Positions 49,061-61,800 of a stretch of 64,000 nucleotides of DNA are shown in pieces (the first letter of the stretch is position 1; each line of letters begins with the position of its first letter). The notes beneath the pieces are model-generated. The model saw only the letters and a list, made by a program, of their open reading frames with translations, was not told the origin of the DNA and made no database searches. The translations under genes and the position numbers were made by a program. Source of the stretch: Ooceraea biroi (lineage: Eukaryota; Arthropoda; Insecta; Hymenoptera; Formicidae); the NCBI RefSeq assembly GCF_003672135.1, contig NC_039517.1, positions 744,001 to 808,000 on the forward strand, given 5' to 3'.

Positions 49061-52000
49061 ATGTCGGAGAAAAAGACCGCCGAGAGGGTCTCCGAGATTG
49101 ACGCGCACATCAGCAAGCAGTATGACATCGTACGACGCCTCGGCAAAGGGGTAACCTTCTGCTTTCTTCCTTTTTTCCAAGGGGTATCTCAACGGGTGCG
49201 CACACCCTCCGGGAAAATTCGTGGATATGCGTACTTGGTCGGCGAAATAAAAGCTCTTATTTCGTTGACGTGAAATACACTCGCGTAAATTGCAGCTTAC
49301 CGCGCACCGCGTAGAAAATTGCGTTGCGCTTTATTTAAATGACGCGGCGCGTTGCTGGGTTTTTGCTGGGTAAATGTAAAACGCAAACTGGGGAGCGCGT
49401 GCTCGTCAGATGCAGGAATATTTCGCGTATAGATGTCGATGTTTTAATTAAATGCGGGCGATGCTTGATTATTCGGGCTACGTTTTACGTAGGTACTTCT
49501 CCCCGATTTCATCAACTGATTTCTTAACTATTTCACATTGCCCGTTTTATTAATTTATTCGGTCAATATCGTTATTAAAAAGCCTCGTTGGAATATATAT
49601 TTTCACCTCGCTATTCTGAAAAAGGAACATTAATAAATGTGTGCATATATGGCGAGCTTCCGTTGCATTAAAGTTTTTAAAGCAGTGGGGGATATCAATA
49701 ATCGTCACTGCTATCCACCCTGACGGGAAAAGTAAAGTTGGAGACAATCAATAGCCGCGCGGTTAAAGCCGGCGACGGTCGCCGTCGCAACGACGACGGA
49801 CGGACGGTACGTGGTACCACAGCTCGATTTTTATTAGGCGTATCCATTTACGTATCGCGTATCATTTATTCATCGCGTGATTTAAACCTAATGGTTCCGC
49901 GAGGCAGCGTGTGTCATTCGCATCGTAATAATGCAAATTAGAACAATGCGATATTCATGCACGTCGCGCTTGTGCTCGTAATGCACAGCGTACTCGTACT
50001 GTCGGAGATAATTCCGGTCCCGAAAGTAAAATGCAAAATGCATGAGGGAAGTACGACGGGGATGAAGTATGACGGCGCGAAATTGTTACGCGCGTGATTT
50101 GATTTGAACGCGCTAACGAGCACGCTCAGCCCGCGACAGCCCGCGCCAGAATCGCGCTTTATCTTATTTTATCTCTTTATTTTATTTATTATAATAATTA
50201 ACTTTATTATTTTACGGGTAAAATATATTAGGGGTGTGATTTAGTTTTGAGGGTTTTTTTTGCTCAAAAACGCATGTATTTAAATATGATAATGAATAAA
50301 TACCTTAATCAAAATATTTTCCTTCGTTTTCTATAACTTTTTCCCATCTTTCTGGCAAGAGATGGATTCCACCACGATAAAATCACTCTTCTTTTCAGTT
50401 GATCCATTCGTCGACGAATTTTCGCACTTCTTCCAAATTATGAAAGTGTGTATCCTCTAAAGCGTGTTGCATCGACCAGAACAAATAATAATCGCATGGA
50501 GCAATGTCCGGAGAATACGCGGGGTGCGGTAAGACTTCCCATTCAAGCTCTAATAGTGTTTCTTTCACTGATAACGCAACGTGAGGTTGAGCGTTATCAC
50601 GAAGAAGAATCACTTTCCGTCGTTTACTCGCAATTGGTGGTCGTTTTTGGTCCAATGCTTGCTTCAACTTGTACAATTGGCGTCGATAACGATCAGCCGT
50701 GACAGTCTCATGCGGATTTAACAGCTCATAGTACACTATCCCACCAAATACAGAGCATTACTTTTCAACCGTGAATATTGCGTCTCGGAGTGGATGTTGA
50801 TGGTTCGCTTGGATCCACCCATGATTTTCTGCGTTTCAGATTATCAAAATAGATCCACTTTTCATCCCCAGTAACAATCCGAGACAAAAGACTCTTCTTT
50901 TTTTGCCTGGCGATCAACGAAATGCAAATGTTCAACTGGTTCGCAATGGCACTTTCCGATAATTCATGTCGAACCCATTTCCCTTCTTTCTGAATTTTTC
51001 CCATTTCATGTAAATGTTTGGTAACTGTTGTACGATCAACATTTAATGCTCTGGCAAGTTCTGAAGTGGATTGTGTTGGATTTTCGTCCAATAATGCTTG
51101 CAAATCTGCATTTTCAAGCTTTCTTGGTTGTCCCGAGCGTTCTTTGTCCTTCGCATCAGTATGACCACTTTTAAAGCGTCTAAACCAGTATTCACACGTC
51201 TTAATTGATGGGGCAGAATCACCATAAGTTTCCACAATAATTCTATAACCCTCTGCCGCAGTTTTCTTTTGATTAAAAAACAAAAGCAACGCATGTCGAA
51301 AATGCTAAAGAGCTTTCGGAAGTTGCATTTTTACGATGATATAAACACGACTGTTATTGCATCTATTGCTATAATGCTACTAAATGTCATGAATAATGTC
51401 AACACTGTAAGAAACAACAGTTATCGGAAACAGCTATGGGAACAAACTGACACTACAGCCATCTGTTGCAAAACCCTCAAAACTAAATCACACTCCTAAT
51501 ATTAGACGAACACACAGCTCGAAAATTATTCTGACTTTACAGATTCTGATAATGATAAAAATAGTTCCTTTTTTTTATTTTTATTGTAGGCTTACGGTAT
51601 CGTGTGGAAGGCGATAGACAAGAAGAGGAAGGACACCGTCGCGGTGAAGAAGATCTTCGACGCCTTTCGGAATCAGACGGACGCGCAGCGCACGTTCCGC
51701 GAGATTATGTTCCTGCTGTCGTTCGCCAATCACGAGAACATCATAAAGCTGATTGGGCTGCACAAGGCGGACAACGACCGGGATATTTACCTCGTTTTCG
51801 AGTACATGGGTGAGTCTTATCCTGCCTTAGTTTGCAGAAGAACATACATACGCGCGCGCGAAGGTGTTCACGCCACGTGCGCCGATTCTCAGACGTTCAC
51901 GGCCCGTTGAAACACACGTTTCGGCCCGTTTCCCCAGAAACCGACCTGCACAACGTCATAAAGCGGGGCAACATCCTCAAGGACATCCACAAGGTCTTCA

Positions 52001-55000
52001 TCATGTACCAACTTTTTAAGGCGATCAAGTACATACACTCGGGCAACGTTATCCATCGAGACCTGAAGGTGATGCCGCGATACTACGATCCAACCGCGTA
52101 AAAAAGAGAGCCCTTTCTTTCTCGCGAGTTTCTTGAATATTCCGTTTGAGAGAAAAATATTTCTGTCGAAAGTTTCACGCCGTACGTCCTCGGTTCACCA
52201 GCACTCTCATCCTCTCCGTATCCTCTCGCGTGTCTGTCTGTCAAGTAAAGAAACCCGTCGGGAAAGCAGCTCGAGACTGTTCCCTTTTGCTCGTTGAGAG
52301 TGCATGTCTCTCCTTGAAATCCACCGTGTCCCATTGTGTCGCGATCGCACTGTCCTCTTATTGCAGCCGTCCAACGTGCTCCTGAACGCGCAGTGTCACT
52401 GCAAGATCGCGGACTTCGGTCTGGCACGCTCGGTCACGCAGATCGGCGAGGGCGACGGCGAATCCGGCAGCGATCCAACTCTCACGGACTACGTCGCCAC
52501 TCGGTGGTACCGCGCGCCGGAGATCCTCGTGGCTTCAAAGAGGTACGTATTTATTTGATCTATACGCATTTCTGCGTCGCCTTCTCACCGTCGAGAGACG
52601 CGTTTATTTTTCGTCGACGCCTTCATGATCTCTCCCGCGTTCAAACGCCAGTGAAATTTCCGATGAAACCCCCTACGATTATTCGAGAACTACAAACGCC
52701 ATTTTCGGCTCCGGATACTCTTGTTTGCGGCCAGTTCGTTCCCGGTGCGTTTTCCTGAAATCCTGAAATTTTCAGAAAGTTTATTCTGCGATAAAAAGTC
52801 TCGTTACGCGAGAATTGCGCGCGTTTCTATAGTTTCCAGTCGCGACTTGGGCGCGCTGTGATTCCGACCCTTGCCGAGGGGGTTAATACAAATTGGAAAA
52901 TTCTAAGTTTAATGAAATGGGGACGCGCATACTCAGAGCTCTCGGTAGACCGCATCGAGGACCGCACCATGTGCGGTAGATTGGCTCGCGGTGCCTTCAA
53001 TCTGCTCGCAGTCTTAACATTGTGTACAGTTTAAGCCAAGTACAGTTTAAGTCGCGGGTTACCCCGATAAGCCCACCGGAGTTACCAAGTTTTTCAACTA
53101 AGAAGCTAATCTTGGTACAATTTACAAGGCTGTGCGGGGAATAATAAGACGGTGTATAATTGAGTTCAGTCGAGGGGCGTTTTCAAGAAAAAGAAAGAGA
53201 GAGAGAGAGAGAAAGGGGAACCACTCGCGCCATTAATAACCGATTACTGGGATAAATATGGTTCCACTTAAGCTTTCTGTTGTGGAAGAAGCACTATGAC
53301 TACCTTTAGTGCTGCAGAATAATTTATCAGAGCGACAAATATTGGATGAAGTTCAACCCTCGACTTGCTTTCAACTAGTCGACCACAGTCGTTATCTGTG
53401 AAATGGCTTGTAAATATAAAATTAAATAAATTGTAGTTTTCCATTTTCGTGCTAGGGAAGCTGTATTTTTAATATAACGAACTAAAACAGTGTAGCAAAA
53501 AAAAAGAATATAATTTTATCAGATGTGCTTCGCTATTCGATCGACGCGGAAGGGTTGATATCGGACACTCGCACTCTTGTTGAAGATACATATTGACTAC
53601 TCGCAGTTTCGCGCCCTGAATACCCGCCTTTAATGTCGTCCCTCGAATTGAGTCCCCTTTTATCCGCGCCAAGTTTCGGTCATTGCGGGGATCGGATTCT
53701 ATCCGCGACAATACGAATGTCCTCAGGTACACAAAGGGGATAGATATGTGGTCCTTAGGCTGTATCCTCGGCGAGATGCTGCTCGGCAAGCCGCTCTTCC
53801 CCGGCTCGTCGACGATAAACCAAGTCGAGAGAATAATGGCGACCCTGCCCCCGCCGACGGACGAAGGTAATCTCTCTCGGAGCTGTTTTGGTAGCAAAGA
53901 GAGAGAGAGAGAGAGAGAGGTGAAGAGAGACAAGGAATAAGGGACGACCAGGTTCCTACCGACTATTTTTTCAGATCTAATATCGGTCAGCGCCGGTTAC
54001 GGAACCAATTTGTTGGAGAAGACACCCAGCGGACCTAGACGAGCTCTCACGGATCTGCTGCCGGAGGTGTCGGAGAAGGCCCTGGACCTCATCAGCAATT
54101 TGATAGTCTTCAACCCCACGCAACGGCTCACCGCCGTCGAGTCGCTCGGGCATCCTTACGTCGCCGAGTAAGCTTACTCGTCAAACGTCAGATAAAATGT
54201 AATGTCCGTGAATAAACTTACGGCCGTCCGTTCCGCTAAAATTGTACCGACGATGACGTGGGCGCGTTTCCTTTAATCCGACCACTCCTTACTCCGCTCG
54301 CGGAAAATCATGTTACACGCGTGAATGATCGTGTCATGTTCCCCGTCGCGAGGAAAATATCAAAGCGAGTGCTCGTCTGCCTGCAAAGGCACACGTCATT
54401 ATCCTGTGTGTTTCACAGCCCACTCGGCTCACGCGCTGGCAAAAGTTTCCGCACCGTCCTCATTATCTATCTTTTATTAGAGAATTATCTGCATGCAGTA
54501 ACTACTGATTGAGCGCATCGGTTTTCAATAAGGGCAAGCTTTAAGTAGTCGCCGTCGAGTCGGAAACGCAATTTTCGCGACGCTCGCGAGGGGGGAATCC
54601 TCGTCGGAGCTTCCGAGCTGGCGCTTATTTCGTGAAAATTGCGCTCGTGTCGCCACGTGGTCGTCGTCGCGTAGCTTTTATCCGAGAGAAAAGTTTGCGG
54701 CACACGAGGCACAGTGCGTGCGGAAGGGAATCCTTTGAAATCGGAATGCAGCCACCGCATGAGCGTGATATCGTTAGATGGAGAATTTAATTAGAGAACT
54801 CCTTTTTTCGGTAGCTTCCACAGACGGGGAAACGAGCCGGAGAGGGGCTCGAGCGTTGTGCCGTTGCTGAGCGATGACGTGCAGCTCACCGTCGACGAGT
54901 ACAGAAACAAGCTGTACGCGATGATGGACGACAAGCATCGCAAGCACAAAAACATGTGAGCACGTTTGTAATCCGCGTTGCGGCAGTAATCGATTATCGC

Positions 55001-58000
55001 CGCGGCTTTCATCCGGATTGCATCGCGTTGTTAAAAGAAAGCGGCATGCGTCGCCGGCCGGCACGCGTGGTGGCAGTTTCAACGGGAAATTCAGGGAACT
55101 CATTAAAAAATTTAATTTCATCCACCATATGTGCATTAAAAACCTCTTTGTCCCCCCGTTGTAATTAACTCGGGAGGCTGCCACTCGCGCCGGCGAACTT
55201 GGTCTCGAGATACGCGCTGAATATTCAGAACACGGTCGCCTGCGATGTAACTATTATACATACATACCTCGCATGAATTAATTATCCGCCTCGGAAACTT
55301 TTGTCCTTTGAATCGTTTGCCAATGAAGTTGTCAACAGCTTCGTGCTGGTCCCGGCAACGTGAGAATCATCGAAACGTGCTTTGCTTTCGTTTCCGCAGG
55401 TCCAAGTCCAGACTGCGCCGTTTGTCCGAGCACATCAGGAAGGAGGTCAGCGGCAGCAAGAGTAATCCGGTGATCGGTCAGGGCGACGCGACTGCCGGTA
55501 AGGGATACATTTGAAGGAGATCTCACTTGCCGTAATCTCCCGATTAGTTTTCCTGGATTTAGGTGCCTCACTCGAATCTCTTATTTTCCAGCGTCGTTGC
55601 AAAACAGAAGGACAATCAGGCCGCCTCCTCAGGGCGACAAGGCGCGCACGATGAGCACCGTGGAGACGCCGGGGGCGCAGGAGAACCCCTTAGTGAAATC
55701 CCGGCTGAATGGTAAGGATCTGACTAGAACGACGATGACGATGTTTAGCTCCGGAGCGCTCAAAATAACCGTTTACCTCCGGACTATCGCACCTAATCCA
55801 ACTTTGAACGAGTTCGCTCGCGACAGTAATGCGCTTTCTTATCCTAAACGCCCGCGCGCGAACGCGAAACTTTCAATTAAAACAAATAGCATTTTCCCGA
55901 GCGAAGCCCGCGGAGGAAAACAGATTGCCCTATTCAGCGTCGCGCGGATCACGTCCGCCCACGTAATTTTACCGGAGCGGACGTTCATCCCACGTACGCG
56001 AGCGCGCATTATTGTCCCTGTAAATTCCTATGGAGTTTGTATACAGATATGCGCAAGGCACGCGGCCATATATAACTTCCGCACCCCCCCCCCCCCCCGA
56101 TACGCGCGGGTGACAAAGGCATCACTCGGATTCCTCGACCTTCGGATTGGCCGCCGCGCTTCCGATCGAACTTGACTCGTGCCTGGCCAAGTTAACGAGG
56201 CGTTGAATCGCGAGCGATCGAATGAGAAAAGAAATAAAAGGGAAAAGAAAATCTCGCCACGGACACGGCAAGAATCCATCGCACACCATTACCCCATTGC
56301 CGTCCACCCCCGTTTTCATCGTTAGTGTTCGATTGTCGCGGACAAATTTTGGGGATTGTAATTGGCGCGTCCTCTCCCTCGGGAGCTGGTCGGTCGATAT
56401 TGTCATCGGTCTTACGCGAGTCTCAATCCCTTGCGTTTGCGATCGATCGGCAGTCAGGAACGCGGCGACGCAGTACGCCTGCAATGTGACGAACGGCAGC
56501 CTGGCGGCAAACTTACCTCCGGCAACGGCAAAAAGTTGCTTCTACCTTAATCAGCAGCAACATCAGCATCAACAGCAACAGCAGCAGCAGCAGCAGTCGC
56601 AGTCGCTGTTATCGAAATCCCAGCGCTCCATACAATCGGATCAGATGGCAATGGTGAGTGTTAATACTATTTCCCTCGTTCGTATATCTTGCTTTCCGTC
56701 CCGTTTTCCCCCCGTTGCTGCCGCGAGCTACGCGCTTTCGTCCCTTCGCGCGCCGCTGCCTCTTCGCGGTTCATATTATGCAGCACGAGGTAAAAGGACG
56801 ATTCTGTTATTGCAGGCGGCGCGTCGCGTGGGATTTGCGCTTAGGTACTGTAACTCGTTCATCCGTGCACGATGTAACAAGTTGCACGTGTCCCCTCAAT
56901 ATGCGCACGTCGCGTTGCATCGTGTATCGTTCACGCTTCGGCACCCACTTAGACGAGCAAATTTTCGCTCATTATTCCCGCGGTAGTGACGCGATAATGA
57001 CTCACGTAATTTGCATAATCTGGATATAACGAGAGAGGAATATAAATGGATTAATAAGTAAGGAGAAATAATTCAAGGACTGTGACAATTTAATTCCGAC
57101 TTATTAATAATAACTTTTTAATAATAAGCGATTTATTAATATTATAATGTTATAATTAAAAAAACTTTCTTATTATATCATAATATTATAATAAGAAACT
57201 CTTATTACAATATTATAATAAGAAACTTTCTTATAATATAATAAGAAAACGAACATTTAAAAATTGAGGAATAAGAAGCTAAGTTTGATTCACGAGCTTA
57301 ACACGTCAGATCACTCTCCTTCGTCGAGAATTCTCGAGGAAAAATGCCGGAATCATTTCGATAGAGCGTCATTACTGCGGGGGCTTAACGCGATGCCACC
57401 CTGACGTTCCGTTATGCATGTTAAAAAGAAGACAGCAATGCAGTTTATCATACTTATCCCGGCGTCGAGCAAAACTGACTATACGCAGACACGTATCTGT
57501 CTGACGTCGGCATTCAGCCCGCGCGGTATAAAAATTTATGATCGCATTACTCGCAAAGTGAAAGAGTAATCGCACCTGACGCGCTTGCGACTGACAGATA
57601 CGTAGTTTTCGCGGGGCTTCCAGCCGGCATCATTTTTCTGGTTACTCTTACGTGTCCAATCTATGTGGAAAAATGTATCTCATGGCACCACGTTCACGCG
57701 TTTCTCTACATAACCGAGAGTCTATCTCACCGTAGAGACTTTCATCGTAGATTTATTTGCTGTTTGTATTATATCCATGACAGAGCACGCGCGTACAGTA
57801 TCTGCCTGTAAAACTGCGTCTGTGTGCTCTTGCGTCCGGAGGCATCGCGGCGATTTTGCTTGCACCATGAGTTTCCGGATGGCAGGCAATCCAAATAGCG
57901 TGAGACACTCGCGACATTGGATTGTCCACCGATGCTGAAAATAGCGCGCCGCTGTCCGGAAATCTTCTTATGTTGTCACCTGCTGATGCTGGTCCGCTTC

Positions 58001-58817
58001 TCCGCACCCTTGTCACTGACAAATCGCTCGCTAATTGCTACAACACATCAAGGCACCTCGCGATTGGCGCAGCGCGCGTACGAAACAACGCGTGCTGCGT
58101 CGAAAGCCGGGCGTCTGCCTGGTGTTTGTCCGCTCTGAAATGCTCTAATTTCAGCACACCACCGGAGGCAGATCGAACCAATTAGCGGCACCAGTGGCAC
58201 CACGCGCCAAGCTACGGAGGGTCTGCAGACAGCCGCAGGTCCTCGCGCAGGCACCGAAACCATTCGCTCTGGCGTCTGCTAATTGTCGCGGTGATGATCA
58301 GCGACCTAGAACAATCCCGACGAAGCCGACCGTCGTCAGGGTCACCGGCAGTCCGGGGGGAATCATTAAGCAGGCACTGATGCCCAGCAACGTCACGAAA
58401 CACTTCGTCAGGAGCACGGGGAGCAGTGGTGGCGGTGGCGGTCACCTCAGCAGTCCGGAATCGCCGTATTTCAGTCAGCAACAAGCCATCCGCAACTACC
58501 TGAACCAGACGATGCCGCAGCGGCACTCGCGGCCGCGCGAAGGTGCGATGTCCTGTCAGGACAGTAGAGGCAGCCACTTCATCGAGCGGACGACCTCGTG
58601 CAACGTTGGGGTGGCGAACAATCGCACGAGGAGCGCGACGCGCGGCTCTCAAGCGACACGCGGCCTGGACATCGCGCGGAGGAGGTCGTCGGCGACGGCA
58701 ACAACGACGGGGATGACGACGTGCGACAAGTCGCGGTTCCTCAGCAGCCACAGTCAGAACCACGGCGTGATTGCCGCGTCCGTTTACAGGGAACTCTGTA
58801 ACGGGACTATCGGCTAG
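49061..58817 (+). CDS. MAPK15: Atypical MAP kinase ERK7/MAPK15, complete
   Basis: This is an extracellular-signal-regulated kinase of the ERK7 class, known in animals for roles in secretion, ciliogenesis and autophagy. Eleven exons: 49061-49150, 51590-51809, 51938-52068, 52367-52542, 53727-53866, 53975-54167, 54815-54955, 55400-55497, 55592-55711, 56454-56653 and 58155-58817. All introns are GT-AG with consistent phase, giving 723 residues (human MAPK15 has 544). The kinase domain spans about residues 20-315: GKGAYGIV (28-35), VAVKK with Lys50, HRDLK (143-147), DFG (163-165) and ATRWYRAPE. The activation lip reads Thr-Asp-Tyr (187-189). The C-terminal tail, typical of ERK7, has basic stretches, a Gln/His run (470-486) and a Gly/Ser stretch. 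No lesions were seen. Intron 1 holds a mariner. Confidence 0.95.
50226..51501 (-). mobile_element. mariner (Tc1/mariner) element, inactive
   Basis: The element body is 50228-51499 (1272 bp), with inverted ends TTAGGGGTGTGATTTAGTTT and TTAGGAGTGTGATTTAGTTT, continuing TGAGGGTTT, flanked by TA on both sides (50226-50227 and 51500-51501). This is the size and target preference of mariner. It lies in MAPK15 intron 1 in antisense orientation. The ends differ by about one base in 28, so the copy is not very old, but its transposase is broken. Confidence 0.95.
50395..51340 (-). pseudogene. Broken mariner transposase
   Basis: Two open pieces, 50765-51289 (helix-turn-helix region and first catalytic Asp in VTGDEKWIYFDN) and 50395-50736 (LLRDNAQPHVA and SPDIAPCDYYLF, with second and third Asp 34 residues apart), together cover most of a DD34D transposase. 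Between them, near 50725-50770, are a TGA stop and a frame change beside WWDSV. A stop also interrupts the extreme N-terminus near 51300. YYELLNPHETVTADRY suggests the mauritiana-like branch, as an inference. It cannot make active enzyme. Confidence 0.9.
53189..53213. repeat. GA microsatellite in MAPK15 intron 4
   Basis: GAAAGAGAGAGAG-type run inside the intron. A similar run occurs at about 53896-53920 in intron 5. Confidence 0.85.
56084..56098. repeat. Poly-C tract (15) in MAPK15 intron 9
   Basis: A homopolymer of 15 C. Confidence 0.9.
56561..56606 (+). repeat. CAG/CAA/CAT tract coding Gln/His in MAPK15
   Basis: A mixed CAG and CAA run with two CAT codons in exon 10 encodes the Gln-rich stretch at residues 470-486. 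The longest pure CAG stretch is about six units. Confidence 0.9.
57105..57250. repeat. AT-rich repeated and inverted sequence in MAPK15 intron 10
   Basis: AATATTATAATAAGAAACT occurs twice in tandem, and both copies are flanked by near-complements such as CTTTCTTATTATATCATAAT, so the stretch can also fold back. Confidence 0.75.
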
Positions 58818-61800
58818 TGAGCGCGTGCGGCGGGCGGGCTTCGTGGACGATGTAGAAGGGCGACTTTTAGGGGGATGTAGACGACCGACCGACGGTGCCT
58901 CTCTAGGAGGAGGAGGAGGATTTTGTAGGAACGCGCGCGAGGAAGTCTTCTTCGTTTTTTTGCAAGGATCCTTGCGCGAATGATGAATACCGCGATTGAG
59001 GCAAAGGCTTCGCTGGACTTTACGCGCAACGTGTTTGCCATTGGATCCCGCGGATAAATCCGCGCTTTCGCGCTCTTTCAACCTCTGCTTTGAAGTCGGA
59101 GGTGCAAACGCGCGTTGCGCCCCCGGGAAATTTTTCCGCCGAGTGTTTGCTTCCTGTTATTTTTCTGAATCAATCGAAACACAGGATGCAACTGGTTTCG
59201 AGGAAAGTTTCTTGGTTAATATTCTTTTATATCAAAATTATTGATTATCGCGCGGTAAGAAACAAGCGGTCGTCTCGTGAAGTTCCTCGAAAGTTCGTTC
59301 GTTCGGCGTCGCGCAAGAAGTAGGCCGCCCTGGTGCGCACGGCGCAATGTTCCTAAATAAATAAGCAAATTTTGCACGAGGTAGATGCATAATTAACGCT
59401 AGCATGGCGCACTCGAAACTTCGTGTTCCCACGGGGGATAATCGATGGCGCCAGCCGGCATCGCGCCCATAAGCACCCAAAGTTTGGAAACAGATGCGAT
59501 CTTCAGGGTCTAATACCGCGACTACCTCAAGCTTTTTACCACGTAAATTATCGGAGGGGCAGGAAGATAAGTGGCGCGAATGCTGCCCCATCTCTAGCTC
59601 TTGATAATGAAAACGCGACAATAACGTAGGCGACATCGAGCTCTCTCTCTATTCCCCAACGAAAAAATAGGCGAAAACATCTATTCGGTCGGGCAAACAA
59701 GCAAAGGCGGGAACAAAGGGCGCGAGCCGTGGGGATTCGAAGAACGCGGTAGAGAGCTTTAGGGCGTAGGGCGCGCGATACGGGCCGACTCATGTGGGTC
59801 TATGCGCGACTCACATTTTTCTACGGTATTTTTATTTGTACGACGCGGATATATGGAATATACTCATCCTCACACATACACACTCACACACATATACAGA
59901 TAGAGAAAGAGAGGGAGATATGTACGCGCTGTCTACGCTATATATCCGCCTGTACTCTGTATTGTCATCGATTTGTAGCGTAAAAATCCCATTGTATCAT
60001 TCTTGGGTCGTGGTACTTTTGTGCAACGACGCTCGGCAGCGGACGTTCGGAGTCAGCATGTGTTGTACTACATGTACGTGTTGTGAGAATAAAACTTTAA
60101 TAAAGAAAAAGAAAGCCCCAGAGTATCCTTCGCCGGATGGAATCACCGAACTGAATCAGCTATTCTCAACAGCGGCACGTTCCTCCTTCCATCACGTGAT
60201 CGTGATCTCGCGCAATTTTCACGTAAATTTATCAATTAACTGAAAAGTACGAGCAGCGATTATTATCAACGCGTCCAATTTGCGAAATTAACTTTTACAA
60301 AATTAAATTATCGCAATGTCATTAATTTGACTAATCGAATTAAAGGGAATCCATGCAATGGACAGTATCTATTTAACTATCGTTTCCACACTTTGACTTT
60401 TGAACCAGTTGGAATTTGCGATGATATAAATAATCTCATAATCTTTATATAGAAACAGGAGCCAACAGGCGGAACGATTTCATTTGTTATTTTTATCTAG
60501 AATCTGCAACATAGTTACACGGTCCGCAGCGGGACAAACGCAAACGGAATCCCGACGTACGTCTCGATTCAATTCGCCCACACTTCAATTCCGGATTCGA
60601 TTCATTGTACTCGCACGTTTCACTTGCGCGACCGGAATACGATCTTATGAATATTGCCGTTAATTCCGCGCCCACTTGTCAGACGAATATCGCATGAACC
60701 GCGAGAACATTATTAGGGATCGCGGCGATATTGGGGGGTGCGCGTGCCATCAATACTAAGGTACACCCTCCTCAGTTCTCGGCGGCCATCAAACGAATTA
60801 GAACCCTTTCCAGAACCTTTTCCCTGGGACGCGGTAATGTGAGCCGCTCCAAGCTTCCCCGATGAGCTGCCAAGGGGTCGAGAGGGGTGCAAGGATGTGA
60901 GAGGGAGGGTGAGGACGGAGGAACGCTTGCCTCTTCCTGTGGGAAAAGCGAGTGCATCGCACCTTTTAGTCTCTTTCCTGCTATTCTTTTCCTTTCTTCT
61001 TTACTATAAACACGGACGCGCGAGCTGTAGAGCGTGTCACGTGCTGTCCATGCTCTCAAAGCGGCCGCGTGTCATCGTCAACGGTAAAAAGCCGGCGGTC
61101 AAAAGCCGTGGACACACGTAATCCTATCAGCGCGCGAGTACTCCGTCCTTCTTCGTTAATTGTCCCGAGAGATCTCCGTTTTCGCGCGACAGCGCGACAG
61201 TACCGAGGGCGTGATGAGGAAAGACTATTTCCGCAAAGAGAACGGGCGAGCTGGGGAGGAAATTGAGGGAATCTCCGCGGCCAAGTTATGCATTCGTAAT
61301 TCTTCGTTTCACTAACGTAAAGTGCTCTTCGTAGCCCGCACGAGGACTCGCCTCTGATAGGATCCTTTGTCTGCCGAGCGGAACCAGGCGTTCCCTCGTG
61401 CGGGTGCAAGCGTAGCTCGGAGGGTAAATTTTTATCGTTACGGTCTTGGCATTTCGGGCATTCCTCGATATTCTCGTCACGCGTATTTCTGAGCGACCTT
61501 TCCATTTCGCGTTCCGCAATTATACTGGGCGTGGGGGAGGTTTGCCCTAAAAATCTGGGCCGATGTATCACGTGGACATCGCCGGGAATAAACGCGAGAA
61601 TGTGCACACATGAAAACGGTACTTTGCATAGAAATAGCTCTTGATTGGTACTCTTTGGAGACTCCCAGAAGCGTTTTATGAATCTCTGCGGGCGATTCGT
61701 CGGATCGTTTCGACGCTCGGGCTAACAGGTGGAAGTACTCCACTCCCTTGTGTCTCCTCGTTCTCTCTCTCCTTCCCTTTCTTTGTCTCCCTTTCGCGCG

